From NCBI GenBank assembly GCA_030748495.1, contig JASMLX010000063.1, positions 1 through 35,703 on the forward strand: a stretch of DNA of 35,703 bases. The letters are read 5' to 3'. Origin of the DNA: Candidatus Poribacteria bacterium. GTDB lineage: Bacteria; Poribacteria; WGA-4E; UBA9662. The position numbers were made by a program, and so were the translations under genes. Below, piece by piece: positions 7,673 through 15,499 of the stretch (its first letter is position 1; every line of letters starts with the position of its first letter). The notes beneath the pieces are model-generated. The model saw only the letters and a program-made list of their open reading frames with translations, did not search any database and had not been told where the DNA came from.

Positions 7673-9511
7673 CTAAAATTCACCATCCAAAAACATCGTA
7701 ATTCGAGTTAACGGTGAGGGTTTGTTGCTCATTCCTTTAGCGGCAGGAATACCGGTCGGATCATCTGCTGTGTACTGCATTCTCCCCGCCATCTGAGATA
7801 AATTGAAGCGAAAACGGAAGGCCTTGCCGAGGTCGTAGTAAGTTCCAGCTCCCCAACCATGAACGCGTTGCTTAACCAGAGTTAGCATCTGGTTTTTCTC
7901 CCGCTCCCAAGCATAAGTTTCCATCCCGACATTGGTCAGTTCGATGAAGGTATTTGCACCTGCTTCTCGATAGCTGTATGGGTTATGGTTGAGGATAAAA
8001 GTTAGATCCAGACCAACTTTATCTTTCAAGGTTTTTGCCTCTTCTCTAGTATCCATTGGGAAAGATCCGCGGAAGTCGGAGTATTGAGGGCCACGAAACC
8101 AGGTATCATTGATTTTGGCTTCCCACGATAGGGTGTTGGTTAGGGCTAACCGAATATCCTGGTTAATGTCATAAGCTAACAAGAGATCGTTATTAAACTG
8201 ATTTTTGAGACTAACAGCCTCATATTCACCACCCGCATCGACGTTCGCATCCAGGTCGTCTTCATTATCGATCACTGTACCATCATAGGAATCGACAAAA
8301 CGAAATTTAATTTCCGCCTGAAAACCAGATCGAATTAGCGGCCTAGTTACCATGAACTTATGAATCTGCAAAGTGTCTGAGTCGACCAAATAAACATACC
8401 CTTTAGGGTCAATAGCCTTTAATCTCAAGAAGAGATCTGCCATTTTCTCTCGGTCGAGACGGATTAGAATTTTCCCTCGATACCGCCCTTTTGGACTAAA
8501 CCGCTGGATTCTCTTAATCCGCGTCCGAAAAACACGATTCACCGTGCCACCATATCGGAAAGGATCAAACTGTCGTCTTGGCAATTTGGTGGCAAAATCC
8601 TTTTTGTAGACTGCCTTGTCAGCTACCAACAGTGTATCGTCAGCTAAGACGGCTAAATGAAAAGGTTGAATCATCTCACCTGGCCGATCGCCATACTGGC
8701 CAAATGAGAACAAGAACTCCCCCTCTGCACTGTATTTCACTACCCGATTCATTTTCGCATCGGCCAGATAGAAATCCCCCTTAGAATCAACTGCCATATC
8801 GCTAATTTCGACGACTTGGCTAACACCCGATTGGGTGATCTTAACTAACCAGACCTGTTTCCCGTTAGGGTCGAGTTTGCGGATCTCCACATCGTCGGAA
8901 ACGTAGATGTTTTCATGTTGGTCTACACAAATATGGAACGGACGTTTCGTGCTGCCTTGTGGAACAAATAGTGCGTAGTGGCCGTCGCTATCGAGTGATG
9001 GAACTGCGTTGAGCAGCAGATCTGGATATTGTGCCAGGTAGTGTTGCCTGTAGGGAGCCGGTTCTTTTAGGATTTCTCGCAGATCGTGGATCAGAAACGT
9101 CTCGATAAAGCTCCCATCCGGTGCAAACTTATGGATACAGGGTGAGTGGTTGAAAATCTTTGGGTTTTCTGTACCTTCGATATGAACCGTTTTCCAGTCT
9201 GAGATGTAGATATTACCCTGTGGGCTAACGGTTAAATCGGTTGGCCCTATGAAGATAAAAGACCCTACTTTACTGGTAATTTGAAATAGAAACTCTCCTT
9301 CAGGTGAAAGTTTCTGGACTTTTTTGAGGGTTTGATCCAAAATTATGATCGCACCATCTGGTGCAAAGGTAAAGATCGTTTTGTCGGAGAACTCGCTCTT
9401 TTCCCGCCCTTTGCGACCAAACTGAGATACTTTCCGTAGTTCGTCAGCCTCCAGCCCAGGAATCACTGACAAAGTTAATCCCAGCAGAATAAGGGAGATG
9501 GCTAACCGCAT
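7673..9511 (-). CDS. Secreted NHL-repeat propeller protein with beta-strand-rich C-terminus
   Basis: I place the start at ATG 9511, giving 612 residues. It is preceded by AGGATAAG and directly followed by a signal peptide (MRLAISLILLGLTLSVIPGLEA). Longer upstream frames overlap the nusB coding end. The body holds repeated NHL/6-bladed-propeller units, recognisable as F-x-P-D-G-x-I, VSPQGNIYISD, VDQHENIYVSDD, VDSKGDFYLADA and a VDSDTLQIHKF unit. The last ~200 residues lose the repeat and show alternating aromatic/polar strands ending in a C-terminal Phe (ITMFLDGEF), as in outer-membrane barrels or surface beta-domains. It begins 4 nt after nusB and is probably co-transcribed. Binding partners are unknown; a ligand-binding or sensor role at the cell surface is inference. 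Confidence 0.8.
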   Translation of the reverse strand: MRLAISLILLGLTLSVIPGLEADELRKVSQFGRKGREKSEFSDKTIFTFAPDGAIIILDQTLKKVQKLSPEGEFLFQITSKVGSFIFIGPTDLTVSPQGNIYISDWKTVHIEGTENPKIFNHSPCIHKFAPDGSFIETFLIHDLREILKEPAPYRQHYLAQYPDLLLNAVPSLDSDGHYALFVPQGSTKRPFHICVDQHENIYVSDDVEIRKLDPNGKQVWLVKITQSGVSQVVEISDMAVDSKGDFYLADAKMNRVVKYSAEGEFLFSFGQYGDRPGEMIQPFHLAVLADDTLLVADKAVYKKDFATKLPRRQFDPFRYGGTVNRVFRTRIKRIQRFSPKGRYRGKILIRLDREKMADLFLRLKAIDPKGYVYLVDSDTLQIHKFMVTRPLIRSGFQAEIKFRFVDSYDGTVIDNEDDLDANVDAGGEYEAVSLKNQFNNDLLLAYDINQDIRLALTNTLSWEAKINDTWFRGPQYSDFRGSFPMDTREEAKTLKDKVGLDLTFILNHNPYSYREAGANTFIELTNVGMETYAWEREKNQMLTLVKQRVHGWGAGTYYDLGKAFRFRFNLSQMAGRMQYTADDPTGIPAAKGMSNKPSPLTRITMFLDGEF

Positions 9512-9515
9512 CTTC

Positions 9516-10244
9516 TTATCCTGTACTCTCGCTGGTGCGCAAAAATTCGAGGCTGACGGTGTCGAGGCTGGTATTTTTAACTTGATCCAGTACGCCATTG
9601 ATAAAGCGGGGTGAATCGTCAGTGCCAAACTTCTTGGCTAACTCAATGGCTTCGTTGATTGAAACAATAGGTGGAATGTCTATCAGGTATAACATTTCAT
9701 AAATAGAGGCTCTGAGAATCGACAGGTCGACCAGGTGCAACCGGCGAAGTTCCCACTTTATCAAAGCTGATTCGATAGTGGTGTCGATCTGTGTTAGGTT
9801 CTCTAGCGTTCCCGTCACTAAAAGATTAGCGAATTCACGGCTCAACCCATCTGCTTTACCTAATAGGTTTTGAGTGGTGGATGCCTCAACTGTGATTTCA
9901 ATTTCTGCCGGCTCTTCGCCTTCTCTTTCGTCGGTCACTTTGTTCCAGAATAGGCGTTGAAAGAGATCGATGAGTTCAACAGTAGCGTAATCTGGCTCCT
10001 GTTTATCGGCCCAGTACTGCTTTATTTCGATCATTTGATCTTGATACCGAGTTTGAGTTTGCTCCTCTGAGCGTGGGGGACCCCAGAAAAATTGGCGAAA
10101 CAGATGTAGCGGAAAGTACAGATCTGAATCTTCAAAGAACGCCTGTTGCCAGTATTGAGCTTGGATTTGTCCAACGGCTTGCTCCGGGTAGACGGCCGCC
10201 TGATACAGCATTTGAAGCGCAAAAGCACGGGCTTCAGATCGCAT
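9516..10244 (-). CDS. nusB: NusB transcription antitermination factor with large internal insertion
   Basis: NusB joins NusE (S10) on boxA RNA to support antitermination during rRNA transcription. The N-terminal MRSEARAFALQMLYQ and the C-terminal block (W-E-L-RR-L, DLSILRASIYEMLYL, NEAIELAKKFG, FINGVLD) are diagnostic. At 242 residues it is far longer than the usual 130-170. The extra 75-80 residues sit after the first helix and are rich in aromatic and acidic residues. I prefer ATG 10244, which has AGGTGAG about 10 nt upstream, over a GTG at 10259 that has none. The downstream NHL gene starts 4 nt after the stop. Confidence 0.88.
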   Translation of the reverse strand: MRSEARAFALQMLYQAAVYPEQAVGQIQAQYWQQAFFEDSDLYFPLHLFRQFFWGPPRSEEQTQTRYQDQMIEIKQYWADKQEPDYATVELIDLFQRLFWNKVTDEREGEEPAEIEITVEASTTQNLLGKADGLSREFANLLVTGTLENLTQIDTTIESALIKWELRRLHLVDLSILRASIYEMLYLIDIPPIVSINEAIELAKKFGTDDSPRFINGVLDQVKNTSLDTVSLEFLRTSESTG

Positions 10245-10334
10245 TCGATAATTACTCACCTGTTTCGAACCGAAAGTTTATCAGGGAAACGGTAGACTGT
10301 CAATCCATTTATAGCTTGTGCAATTAGGCCGGAT

Positions 10335-11336
10335 CTAGAAAAGATGGATAATTTTACCGGTACGTGAGGATTCGTAAATAGCAGTAAAGATCTGAACCGA
10401 TTTTCGCCCCTCCTCACCATCGACTATAACAGACCGCCCCTCAGTAACGGCTCCGACCATATCTTCGATAATATTTGAGGGTAGATCGACATCAATCTCA
10501 ATTTGGTTAACGGCCATATTCTCTTTACCTTCTATCAATAGTTCGATTTCACCAGACTTATCCATGGTAATTGTTCCTTTACTACCGTTAATTTGTAGTG
10601 TTGTACCGAGGCTAGGATAGCTACAGGTTGTGGTCTGGATTACTCCAAAAGCACCATTTTCAAAAGTTAAAATTCCAACCGAACAATCTTCAGTTTCAAT
10701 CTGGTGGTTAAAGGTACCACACTGTCCTTGTACCGTTTTAACTGCTCCCAGAAACCATTGCAGTTGGTCGATGGAGTGAACACCTTGATTGGCTGCTGAT
10801 CCCCCTTCTGTCCTCGAATGGCTTCTCCAGCCGGGTGGCCAACCACCGTCGTAGTAGGACTGCGCGCGATACCATTTCATCCGTAAATCTCCCAGAATGA
10901 CGCTGCCGATTAGACCAGATGTAATCGCCATTCGCACTTGATGATCGATTTCCCGGTACCGGCGTACAAAGTCGACCGCCAGTATCAGATCCTCTCGCTT
11001 AGCCAACTCAATCAAGCGATCGCATTTTGCTAAGTCGATATCCATCGGTTTGGTTACAAATACGTGCTTGCCTGACTCGATTGCTTGCATCGCAAAATCG
11101 GCGTGAGTACCGCTAGAAGTATAAACGCCGATGGCATCAATATCATCTCGCTCTAACATCTGGTCGTATGAAGTAGTCCAGTCACAGTCCAGTTCTTTGG
11201 CAGTGGATTTCACCTTTTCTTCCTGCAAATCACAAACGCAAACTAGATTTGCACCTACTGTTTGGGCGGCTTGTTGAGCCGCTTTTCGGCCACGTCCCAA
11301 GCCTAAAATGCCAAACCTCACCTCTTTGGCCATCAT
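10335..11336 (-). CDS. Gfo/Idh/MocA-family oxidoreductase
   Basis: This 333-residue NAD(P)-dependent dehydrogenase has a Rossmann N-terminus (FGILGLGRGRKAA, glycines 12/14/16), the TKP motif at 95-97 (catalytic Lys96) and the C-terminal-domain motif EGGSAANQGVHSID with His187. The usual Asp of this motif is Asn183 here, a variation seen in some subfamilies. Such enzymes oxidise or epimerise sugars and cyclitols. The start is ATG-ATG at 11336/11333 with AAGGAG 4-7 nt upstream; longer upstream frames would run into the tatA promoter. It is divergent from tatA. The 75-nt gap before nusB makes co-transcription possible but not evident. The substrate is unknown. Confidence 0.9.
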   Translation of the reverse strand: MMAKEVRFGILGLGRGRKAAQQAAQTVGANLVCVCDLQEEKVKSTAKELDCDWTTSYDQMLERDDIDAIGVYTSSGTHADFAMQAIESGKHVFVTKPMDIDLAKCDRLIELAKREDLILAVDFVRRYREIDHQVRMAITSGLIGSVILGDLRMKWYRAQSYYDGGWPPGWRSHSRTEGGSAANQGVHSIDQLQWFLGAVKTVQGQCGTFNHQIETEDCSVGILTFENGAFGVIQTTTCSYPSLGTTLQINGSKGTITMDKSGEIELLIEGKENMAVNQIEIDVDLPSNIIEDMVGAVTEGRSVIVDGEEGRKSVQIFTAIYESSRTGKIIHLF

Positions 11337-11457
11337 AAAACTCCTTAGTTCAGTTAAATAATTGATGAAACGTACACTAAACTCAATAAGTACAAGATTA
11401 TAACACGATTCTGACAATCGGTTGGTAGAGCACTCGTGAGATGAAGATCTAGTTTGT

Positions 11458-11487
11458 TTGAAAAACACCGATGGCGCAAAGTATAAT
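11458..11487 (+). promoter_or_regulatory. Probable sigma70-type promoter of the tatA operon
   Basis: TTGAAA (11458-11463) and a perfect TATAAT (11482-11487) are separated by 18 nt. The predicted transcription start near 11494 lies just upstream of the GGGAG ribosome site and the tatA ATG at 11512. This is the cleanest housekeeping-type promoter in the window. Confidence 0.65.
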
Positions 11488-11511
11488 ACCTTTAAGCATG
11501 GGAGCGTAGAA

Positions 11512-11724
11512 ATGGGTGCACTTGGCGGTTGGGAAATTCTGGTTATCTTCCTTATCGTTCTTCTAATTTTTGGCCCCAAGAAACTGCCGGAGATGGGAAG
11601 TGCTATCGGCAAGGCAATCCGCGAGTTCAAAAACGCGGGGAAAGAGATTCAACAGGACATTACCCAAGCTGTAGAAACAGTTGAAAACACAGAATCAGAG
11701 ACAACAACTAAAACGAGTAGCTAG
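11512..11724 (+). CDS. tatA: Sec-independent protein translocase TatA/E
   Basis: This 70-residue single-span protein forms the size-fitting pore of the twin-arginine translocon. Residues 1-20 hold the short membrane helix after the conserved GGWEIL. The hinge motif FGPKKLPE (20-27) is followed by an amphipathic helix (MGSAIGKAIREFK) and a polar tail rich in Glu and Thr. The ATG at 11512 has GGGAG about 8 nt upstream, so I reject a longer upstream start. tatC begins 3 nt after the stop. No separate tatB is seen, suggesting a minimal TatAC system in which TatA does both jobs. Confidence 0.96.
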   Translation: MGALGGWEILVIFLIVLLIFGPKKLPEMGSAIGKAIREFKNAGKEIQQDITQAVETVENTESETTTKTSS

Positions 11725-11727
11725 ATA

Positions 11728-12564
11728 ATGCCGGTGAATTCAGTCAATTCTATGGCTGAAATGACCTTTCTTGATCACCTGGAGGAGTTTCGCCGTCGGA
11801 TTATCGTCTCCTTGGCCGTTGTTGGTTTATTCATGTTACTCAGCTTATCTTTTGGCAAACCGATTGAGAGAATCCTTCGGTTGCCTCTGGATCTCTCAAC
11901 AAACGGGCTTCTGGCCAACCTGGTCGAATGGATCTTTGGTCAGGGAGCCTCCTTTATGGGGTTTCTTGCAATTGTCCTCCGTGCAAGTGCCTCTAGTATC
12001 AACGCCACTCTGATGAAACTAAGCCCCTTGAGTGGCATCACAACCTACCTTAAAGTCAGCATGACGTTTGGGGCGTTGATGGCTTCTCCTATTGTCCTTT
12101 ACCAGACCTGGGCCTTCATCATGCCAGCTCTGACTGTGCGAGAAAAACGGATCGCACTTCCACTCTTTTTTATCATCCTGTTCTTTTTCCTGATGGGGGC
12201 CCTGTTTGCCTTTTTTGTGGTGGTACCAGTTGTATTTGATTTCTCAGCACGGTTGTACCCAAGTATGGTTAACAACTGGGATATCGAACAGTATTTCAAC
12301 TTCATTTTGCAGATTTTGCTCGGTTTTGGCATTGCATTCGAATTGCCGATTGTAATGGCTTTTCTTACTTGGATCGGCGCTATTGATGCCAGCGGCTTTC
12401 GAGAAAAGCGAAGTTTCGCGATGGTCGGGATCTTTGTTTTATCCGCTTTTTTAACCCCTTCTGACCCCGGTTCCATGTTATTGATGGCATTACCCTTAAG
12501 CGCGCTTTACGAATTGGGAATCTTTTTTGCATACCTTCTTGAGAAGCCACCTACATATGCGTGA
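11728..12564 (+). CDS. tatC: Sec-independent protein translocase TatC
   Basis: TatC is the multi-spanning receptor for twin-arginine signal peptides. The cytosolic N-terminus has FLDHLEEFRRRI (14-25). The second-helix region has ASPIVLYQTWAFIMPALTVREKR with conserved Glu139, and the later helices carry FELPIVM and LTPSDP (242-247). Five to six membrane segments are evident in 278 residues. The first periplasmic loop (about 44-105) is longer than usual and contains an additional hydrophobic stretch (FMGFLAIVL). An in-frame ATG at 11752 is an alternative start. It is co-transcribed with tatA. Candidate substrates in this window are the amidase at 4234-5820 and possibly the cell-wall amidase at 13401. 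Confidence 0.95.
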   Translation: MPVNSVNSMAEMTFLDHLEEFRRRIIVSLAVVGLFMLLSLSFGKPIERILRLPLDLSTNGLLANLVEWIFGQGASFMGFLAIVLRASASSINATLMKLSPLSGITTYLKVSMTFGALMASPIVLYQTWAFIMPALTVREKRIALPLFFIILFFFLMGALFAFFVVVPVVFDFSARLYPSMVNNWDIEQYFNFILQILLGFGIAFELPIVMAFLTWIGAIDASGFREKRSFAMVGIFVLSAFLTPSDPGSMLLMALPLSALYELGIFFAYLLEKPPTYA

Positions 12565-12599
12565 GATAAATCGACTAAAAATAGGAGTCTGATATATTT

Positions 12600-13319
12600 A
12601 TGACTGATTTACACCGGCAACTTGCCCTTCTTTACGAGGTGCAACAACTAGATGTCAAAGCAATAGGCATCCATCGTCACACTCAGAGTGTTCCTCAAGA
12701 AATTAAAAAACTCGAGACTGAACTAGCAGATTTCGGTCAACGTGTCGAGGCTAAAAAAATTGAGATTCAAGAGTCTGAAAAAAAACAACGTTCCATCAGC
12801 GGCGAGTTGGAGTTGCTAACCGAGCAACGTAATAAACTGACGATGCAGATGCGTAGTGTCAAAACCAATAAAGAGTATGAAGCCCTCGACAAAGAGATTG
12901 AATTCCTAGACCAGAAAGAGATGGAATTGGAAGACACCATTCTGGAACTATTAGAGCGAGTAGACCAGCTAAATGAGGAGTTAAAAGAGGCAACGGTCGA
13001 ACTTGAGCGCCAACAGACTGAGCAATTAAATCGTAAAAAAGAGTATGCGGCGGAACGAACGGAACTGACTAAAAACATGAGATCTATGGGCCAACAGCGC
13101 AAAGAAATATGCCAACATCTGGACCACAAGATCTTAAGTCAATACGAGAATTGGGTTAAGCGACGACAAGACACTTTCGTCGCACCGATGAGAGATGGGG
13201 CTTGCGGACACTGTCAAATGAAACTACCGCCACAGCTAGCAGGTGAAATCCCGAAGACTCAGGAGATTTTGCGTTGTCCAGTGTGTCGACGAGTATTATT
13301 CTTCATCTCCTGTGACTAA
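12600..13319 (+). CDS. Coiled-coil protein with C4-type zinc ribbon (DUF164-like)
   Basis: This 239-residue protein matches the conserved bacterial family of long coiled coils ending in a zinc ribbon (zf-RING_7/CdsZ type). Residues 30-175 are heptad-rich and highly charged, including the family motif SVKTNKEYEALDKEI. The ribbon ligands are Cys202-x-x-Cys205 (ACGHC) and Cys226-x-x-Cys229 (RCPVC). Helicobacter members act in flagellar and RpoN regulation, but most members are uncharacterised nucleic-acid or protein adaptors, so no specific role is claimed. It lies 35 nt after tatC with GGAG 12 nt before ATG 12600, and is probably part of the tat operon. Confidence 0.9.
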   Translation: MTDLHRQLALLYEVQQLDVKAIGIHRHTQSVPQEIKKLETELADFGQRVEAKKIEIQESEKKQRSISGELELLTEQRNKLTMQMRSVKTNKEYEALDKEIEFLDQKEMELEDTILELLERVDQLNEELKEATVELERQQTEQLNRKKEYAAERTELTKNMRSMGQQRKEICQHLDHKILSQYENWVKRRQDTFVAPMRDGACGHCQMKLPPQLAGEIPKTQEILRCPVCRRVLFFISCD

Positions 13320-13400
13320 TGGAGTTGTCTCAGGCAGATAAACACCCCTCCTGGTCACCATTTGTCCATTGATCGCTTAGCTAAAAGACAGTAGATCTAT

Positions 13401-14192
13401 ATGCGACGGAACGCTATATTTTTTCGCCGGATCTACTTGGCAGTTACCTTAATTTCCTGCGTTCTCCAACCTCTAACCTTCGCTACATCTACAACAAAAT
13501 CCCCTTATACATTAAAGACAGTTGTGATTGATCCTGGACATGGTGGGAAAGATTCAGGCTGTTCCAGTCCTTGGAAAACAAAAGAAAAAAACGTTACTTT
13601 AGCCATCGGGCTTAAACTGGCTGAAGTGCTAAAAAGAAACCAGTATAAAGTTTACTTGACTCGAACTACAGATCAGTTTGTTAGCCTTCCGAAACGGGTC
13701 CAACTCGCAAATAAATATCCTCCAGACCAAACTTTGTTTATCAGCATCCACTGTAATGCTCATTCGGACCGACGAATACATGGCATAGAGAGCTATATTT
13801 TTGACCTCCTGCCAACTGACGAACACGCAGCAACATTAGCTAAACGGGAAAACGCTGAGGCTGAGGTTGATTTGATCCACTTCATTGAAAGCAGTTTGCA
13901 TAAACGAGGAAGCGAGAAGTTTAGTTGGGACGCCGCTAAAACTACACAATCAATTTTAGTATCTAAACTAAACGTCAAAGACAGGAATGTGAATGCACCA
14001 GATGGAGCCGTCAAGCGAGCCCCTTTCCGGGTCTTAGCTGACACCAAAATGCCTGCTATTTTGATCGAACTCGGGTTTTTGTCTAACCGGTCTGAACACG
14101 GTCAACTGACTTCTTCCAAACGGCAACAGCAGATCGCCGAAGCCGTTGCATTAGCCGTTAAAAAGTTCGATCAGCAGACACATCCACAATAA
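13401..14192 (+). CDS. amiC: N-acetylmuramoyl-L-alanine amidase (Amidase_3)
   Basis: This 263-residue zinc hydrolase cuts the bond between N-acetylmuramic acid and the stem peptide in peptidoglycan during cell separation. Zinc ligands are His47 (IDPGHGGKDSG), Glu62 (KEKN) and His117 (SIHCNAH), and the catalytic Glu is 223 (ILIELGFLSN). Residues 1-29 are an export signal. The sequence FRRIYLAV contains an Arg-Arg pair and partly fits the twin-arginine pattern, as in E. coli AmiA/AmiC, but the n-region is short and Sec export is equally possible. It has no AMIN domain. It sits behind tatAC and the zinc-ribbon gene and just before pgeF. The symbol reflects the family, not proven orthology. Confidence 0.92.
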   Translation: MRRNAIFFRRIYLAVTLISCVLQPLTFATSTTKSPYTLKTVVIDPGHGGKDSGCSSPWKTKEKNVTLAIGLKLAEVLKRNQYKVYLTRTTDQFVSLPKRVQLANKYPPDQTLFISIHCNAHSDRRIHGIESYIFDLLPTDEHAATLAKRENAEAEVDLIHFIESSLHKRGSEKFSWDAAKTTQSILVSKLNVKDRNVNAPDGAVKRAPFRVLADTKMPAILIELGFLSNRSEHGQLTSSKRQQQIAEAVALAVKKFDQQTHPQ

Positions 14193-14259
14193 TTTTTGTG
14201 GCTCGCATTTCACCGTCGGGTTTTTTATACCTGTCCTGTTCTCCACAGCCCTGCCACCA

Positions 14260-14946
14260 ATGTCGAGTTTCTATCAGATCAACTTCCAAAACCGAACGGT
14301 AGACTTAACAGCCATTACCACCTTCAGAGGTTTTGAGGATCAATCTCTAACCCAACTGATTCCACAGGTCGCCTTCTGTCGGCAAACTCATAGCGACGCG
14401 GTGGTTCATTTGGAGGCCATGCCCAAAACCAGACCTGCGGCAGATGCAATGATTACGAGAACACAACAGTTAGGATTAGGGGTCTACACTGCCGATTGCG
14501 TGCCGGTTTTTGTTTTCGATTCCCAAACCCCCGCTATCGGAATCGCTCACGCAGGCTGGCGTGGAACGCTGTCTCGCATTGCGGCCAAAACTGTAATGGC
14601 AATGACGGAGACATTTGGCACACAACCCAAAAATTGCCAGATCTATCTAGGGGCTTCCATTCAGAGATGTTGTTATGTGGTAAAACCGGCTTTGGCTGAT
14701 CAATTCGCTTTAGCCTTCGGAGACGAGGTCAAAACGAAAGCCCACTTTCTCGATTTGTATTACGCCAACCGAGCCCAACTGGTGCGGCAAGGTGTACTGA
14801 GTAACGCGATTTCAGCCTCTCCCTATTGTACCTCTTGTCGGACAGATCTATTCTATTCCTATCGGGCTGAATCCAATGGCTTAGCGAACCAAACTGGACG
14901 GATGATCTCGGCTATTGGACTCACGGCCAGGGCTAGATTACCCTAG
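14260..14946 (+). CDS. pgeF: Peptidoglycan editing factor PgeF (YfiH/DUF152 family)
   Basis: This 228-residue member of the YfiH family was once called polyphenol oxidase/laccase. In E. coli the protein removes mis-incorporated L-Ser from peptidoglycan precursors. The metal-binding triad is visible as His44 (RQTHSD), Cys80 (YTADCVPVF) and His97 (GIAHAGWRG). The following YLGASIQRCCYVV matches the conserved G-P-x-I-x-x-C-x-Y-E-V block. It is slightly shorter than the usual 240-260 residues. It is 67 nt downstream of the cell-wall amidase, forming a small peptidoglycan module, and its 3' end lies 10 nt from the convergent lipoprotein gene. Confidence 0.93.
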   Translation: MSSFYQINFQNRTVDLTAITTFRGFEDQSLTQLIPQVAFCRQTHSDAVVHLEAMPKTRPAADAMITRTQQLGLGVYTADCVPVFVFDSQTPAIGIAHAGWRGTLSRIAAKTVMAMTETFGTQPKNCQIYLGASIQRCCYVVKPALADQFALAFGDEVKTKAHFLDLYYANRAQLVRQGVLSNAISASPYCTSCRTDLFYSYRAESNGLANQTGRMISAIGLTARARLP

Positions 14947-14956
14947 AAACCGAGAA

Positions 14957-15499
14957 TTAGGGAACTTGATACCGATACTCACGACTAGAATAGGCAAGAT
15001 CATGGTTGTCGTCATATCCCCACAGGGCAATGAAATAGTCGCCTGAAGCCAGCGGGGTTACCTCGTCCAAAATCACGTCATTTTGGACATCTGCCCCATC
15101 GCTAAAACTGACGTTCCCCTCACGACCGCGTCCAATACCTGAATGCCAGGTCCAGACCGCATCTGTGGGATTAGCAATAGTGTCATTGATCAGGTCGATC
15201 TTCTGATTAAAAACCGTTATTACCATGTATTTTGACCCCATTGCCCTCCATGCAAAGGAGGGAGTGGAAGATGCAGGGGTAATCTCCAGTTCGATCATCA
15301 TAGTCCGGTAGAAGATCCGATTTTGCAGAACGGTATCTGAATTCCTTCGGACTAGCCCATATTCGTCTGAAACGGCTTCACTTTCAGGTGACAATCCATC
15401 CATCGAACCACAACCTGGAACTAGAGCTATGATCCACAGTAGACAAATCCAGACCTGAATAGCTGACTTAGTAGAGACTACTTCAAACTCCAGTTTCAT
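14957..15499 (-). CDS. Small lipoprotein of unknown function
   Basis: The family of this 180-residue protein is not recognised. A hydrophobic segment (residues 15-27) ends in LVPGC, a lipobox with Cys30 as the lipidated residue, followed by a Ser/Asp/Glu-rich linker that suggests outer-membrane sorting. The remainder is strand-rich with Trp- and Tyr-containing motifs (VWTWHSGIGRG, DYFIALWGYDD), consistent with a beta-sandwich. Its ATG overlaps the stop of the PEGA-domain gene by 4 nt (ATGA), so the two are translationally coupled and likely work together at the envelope. Confidence 0.75.
   Translation of the reverse strand: MKLEFEVVSTKSAIQVWICLLWIIALVPGCGSMDGLSPESEAVSDEYGLVRRNSDTVLQNRIFYRTMMIELEITPASSTPSFAWRAMGSKYMVITVFNQKIDLINDTIANPTDAVWTWHSGIGRGREGNVSFSDGADVQNDVILDEVTPLASGDYFIALWGYDDNHDLAYSSREYRYQVP

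Noticed and set aside
11337..11630. N-terminal extension of the Gfo/Idh/MocA gene to 431 residues
   Set aside because: It would overlap the tatA promoter and coding start on the other strand. A strong AAGGAG site precedes ATG 11336/11333, and the Rossmann motif begins immediately after.
12767..13129. Ser-rich minus-strand frame opposite the zinc-ribbon gene
   Set aside because: Its composition is the antisense of a Glu/Lys-rich coiled coil; no motif or start signal.
14184..14201. CCACAA/TTGTGG hairpin at the end of the cell-wall amidase gene, as a terminator
   Set aside because: The stem is only 6 bp, no T-run follows it directly, and pgeF follows closely on the same strand.
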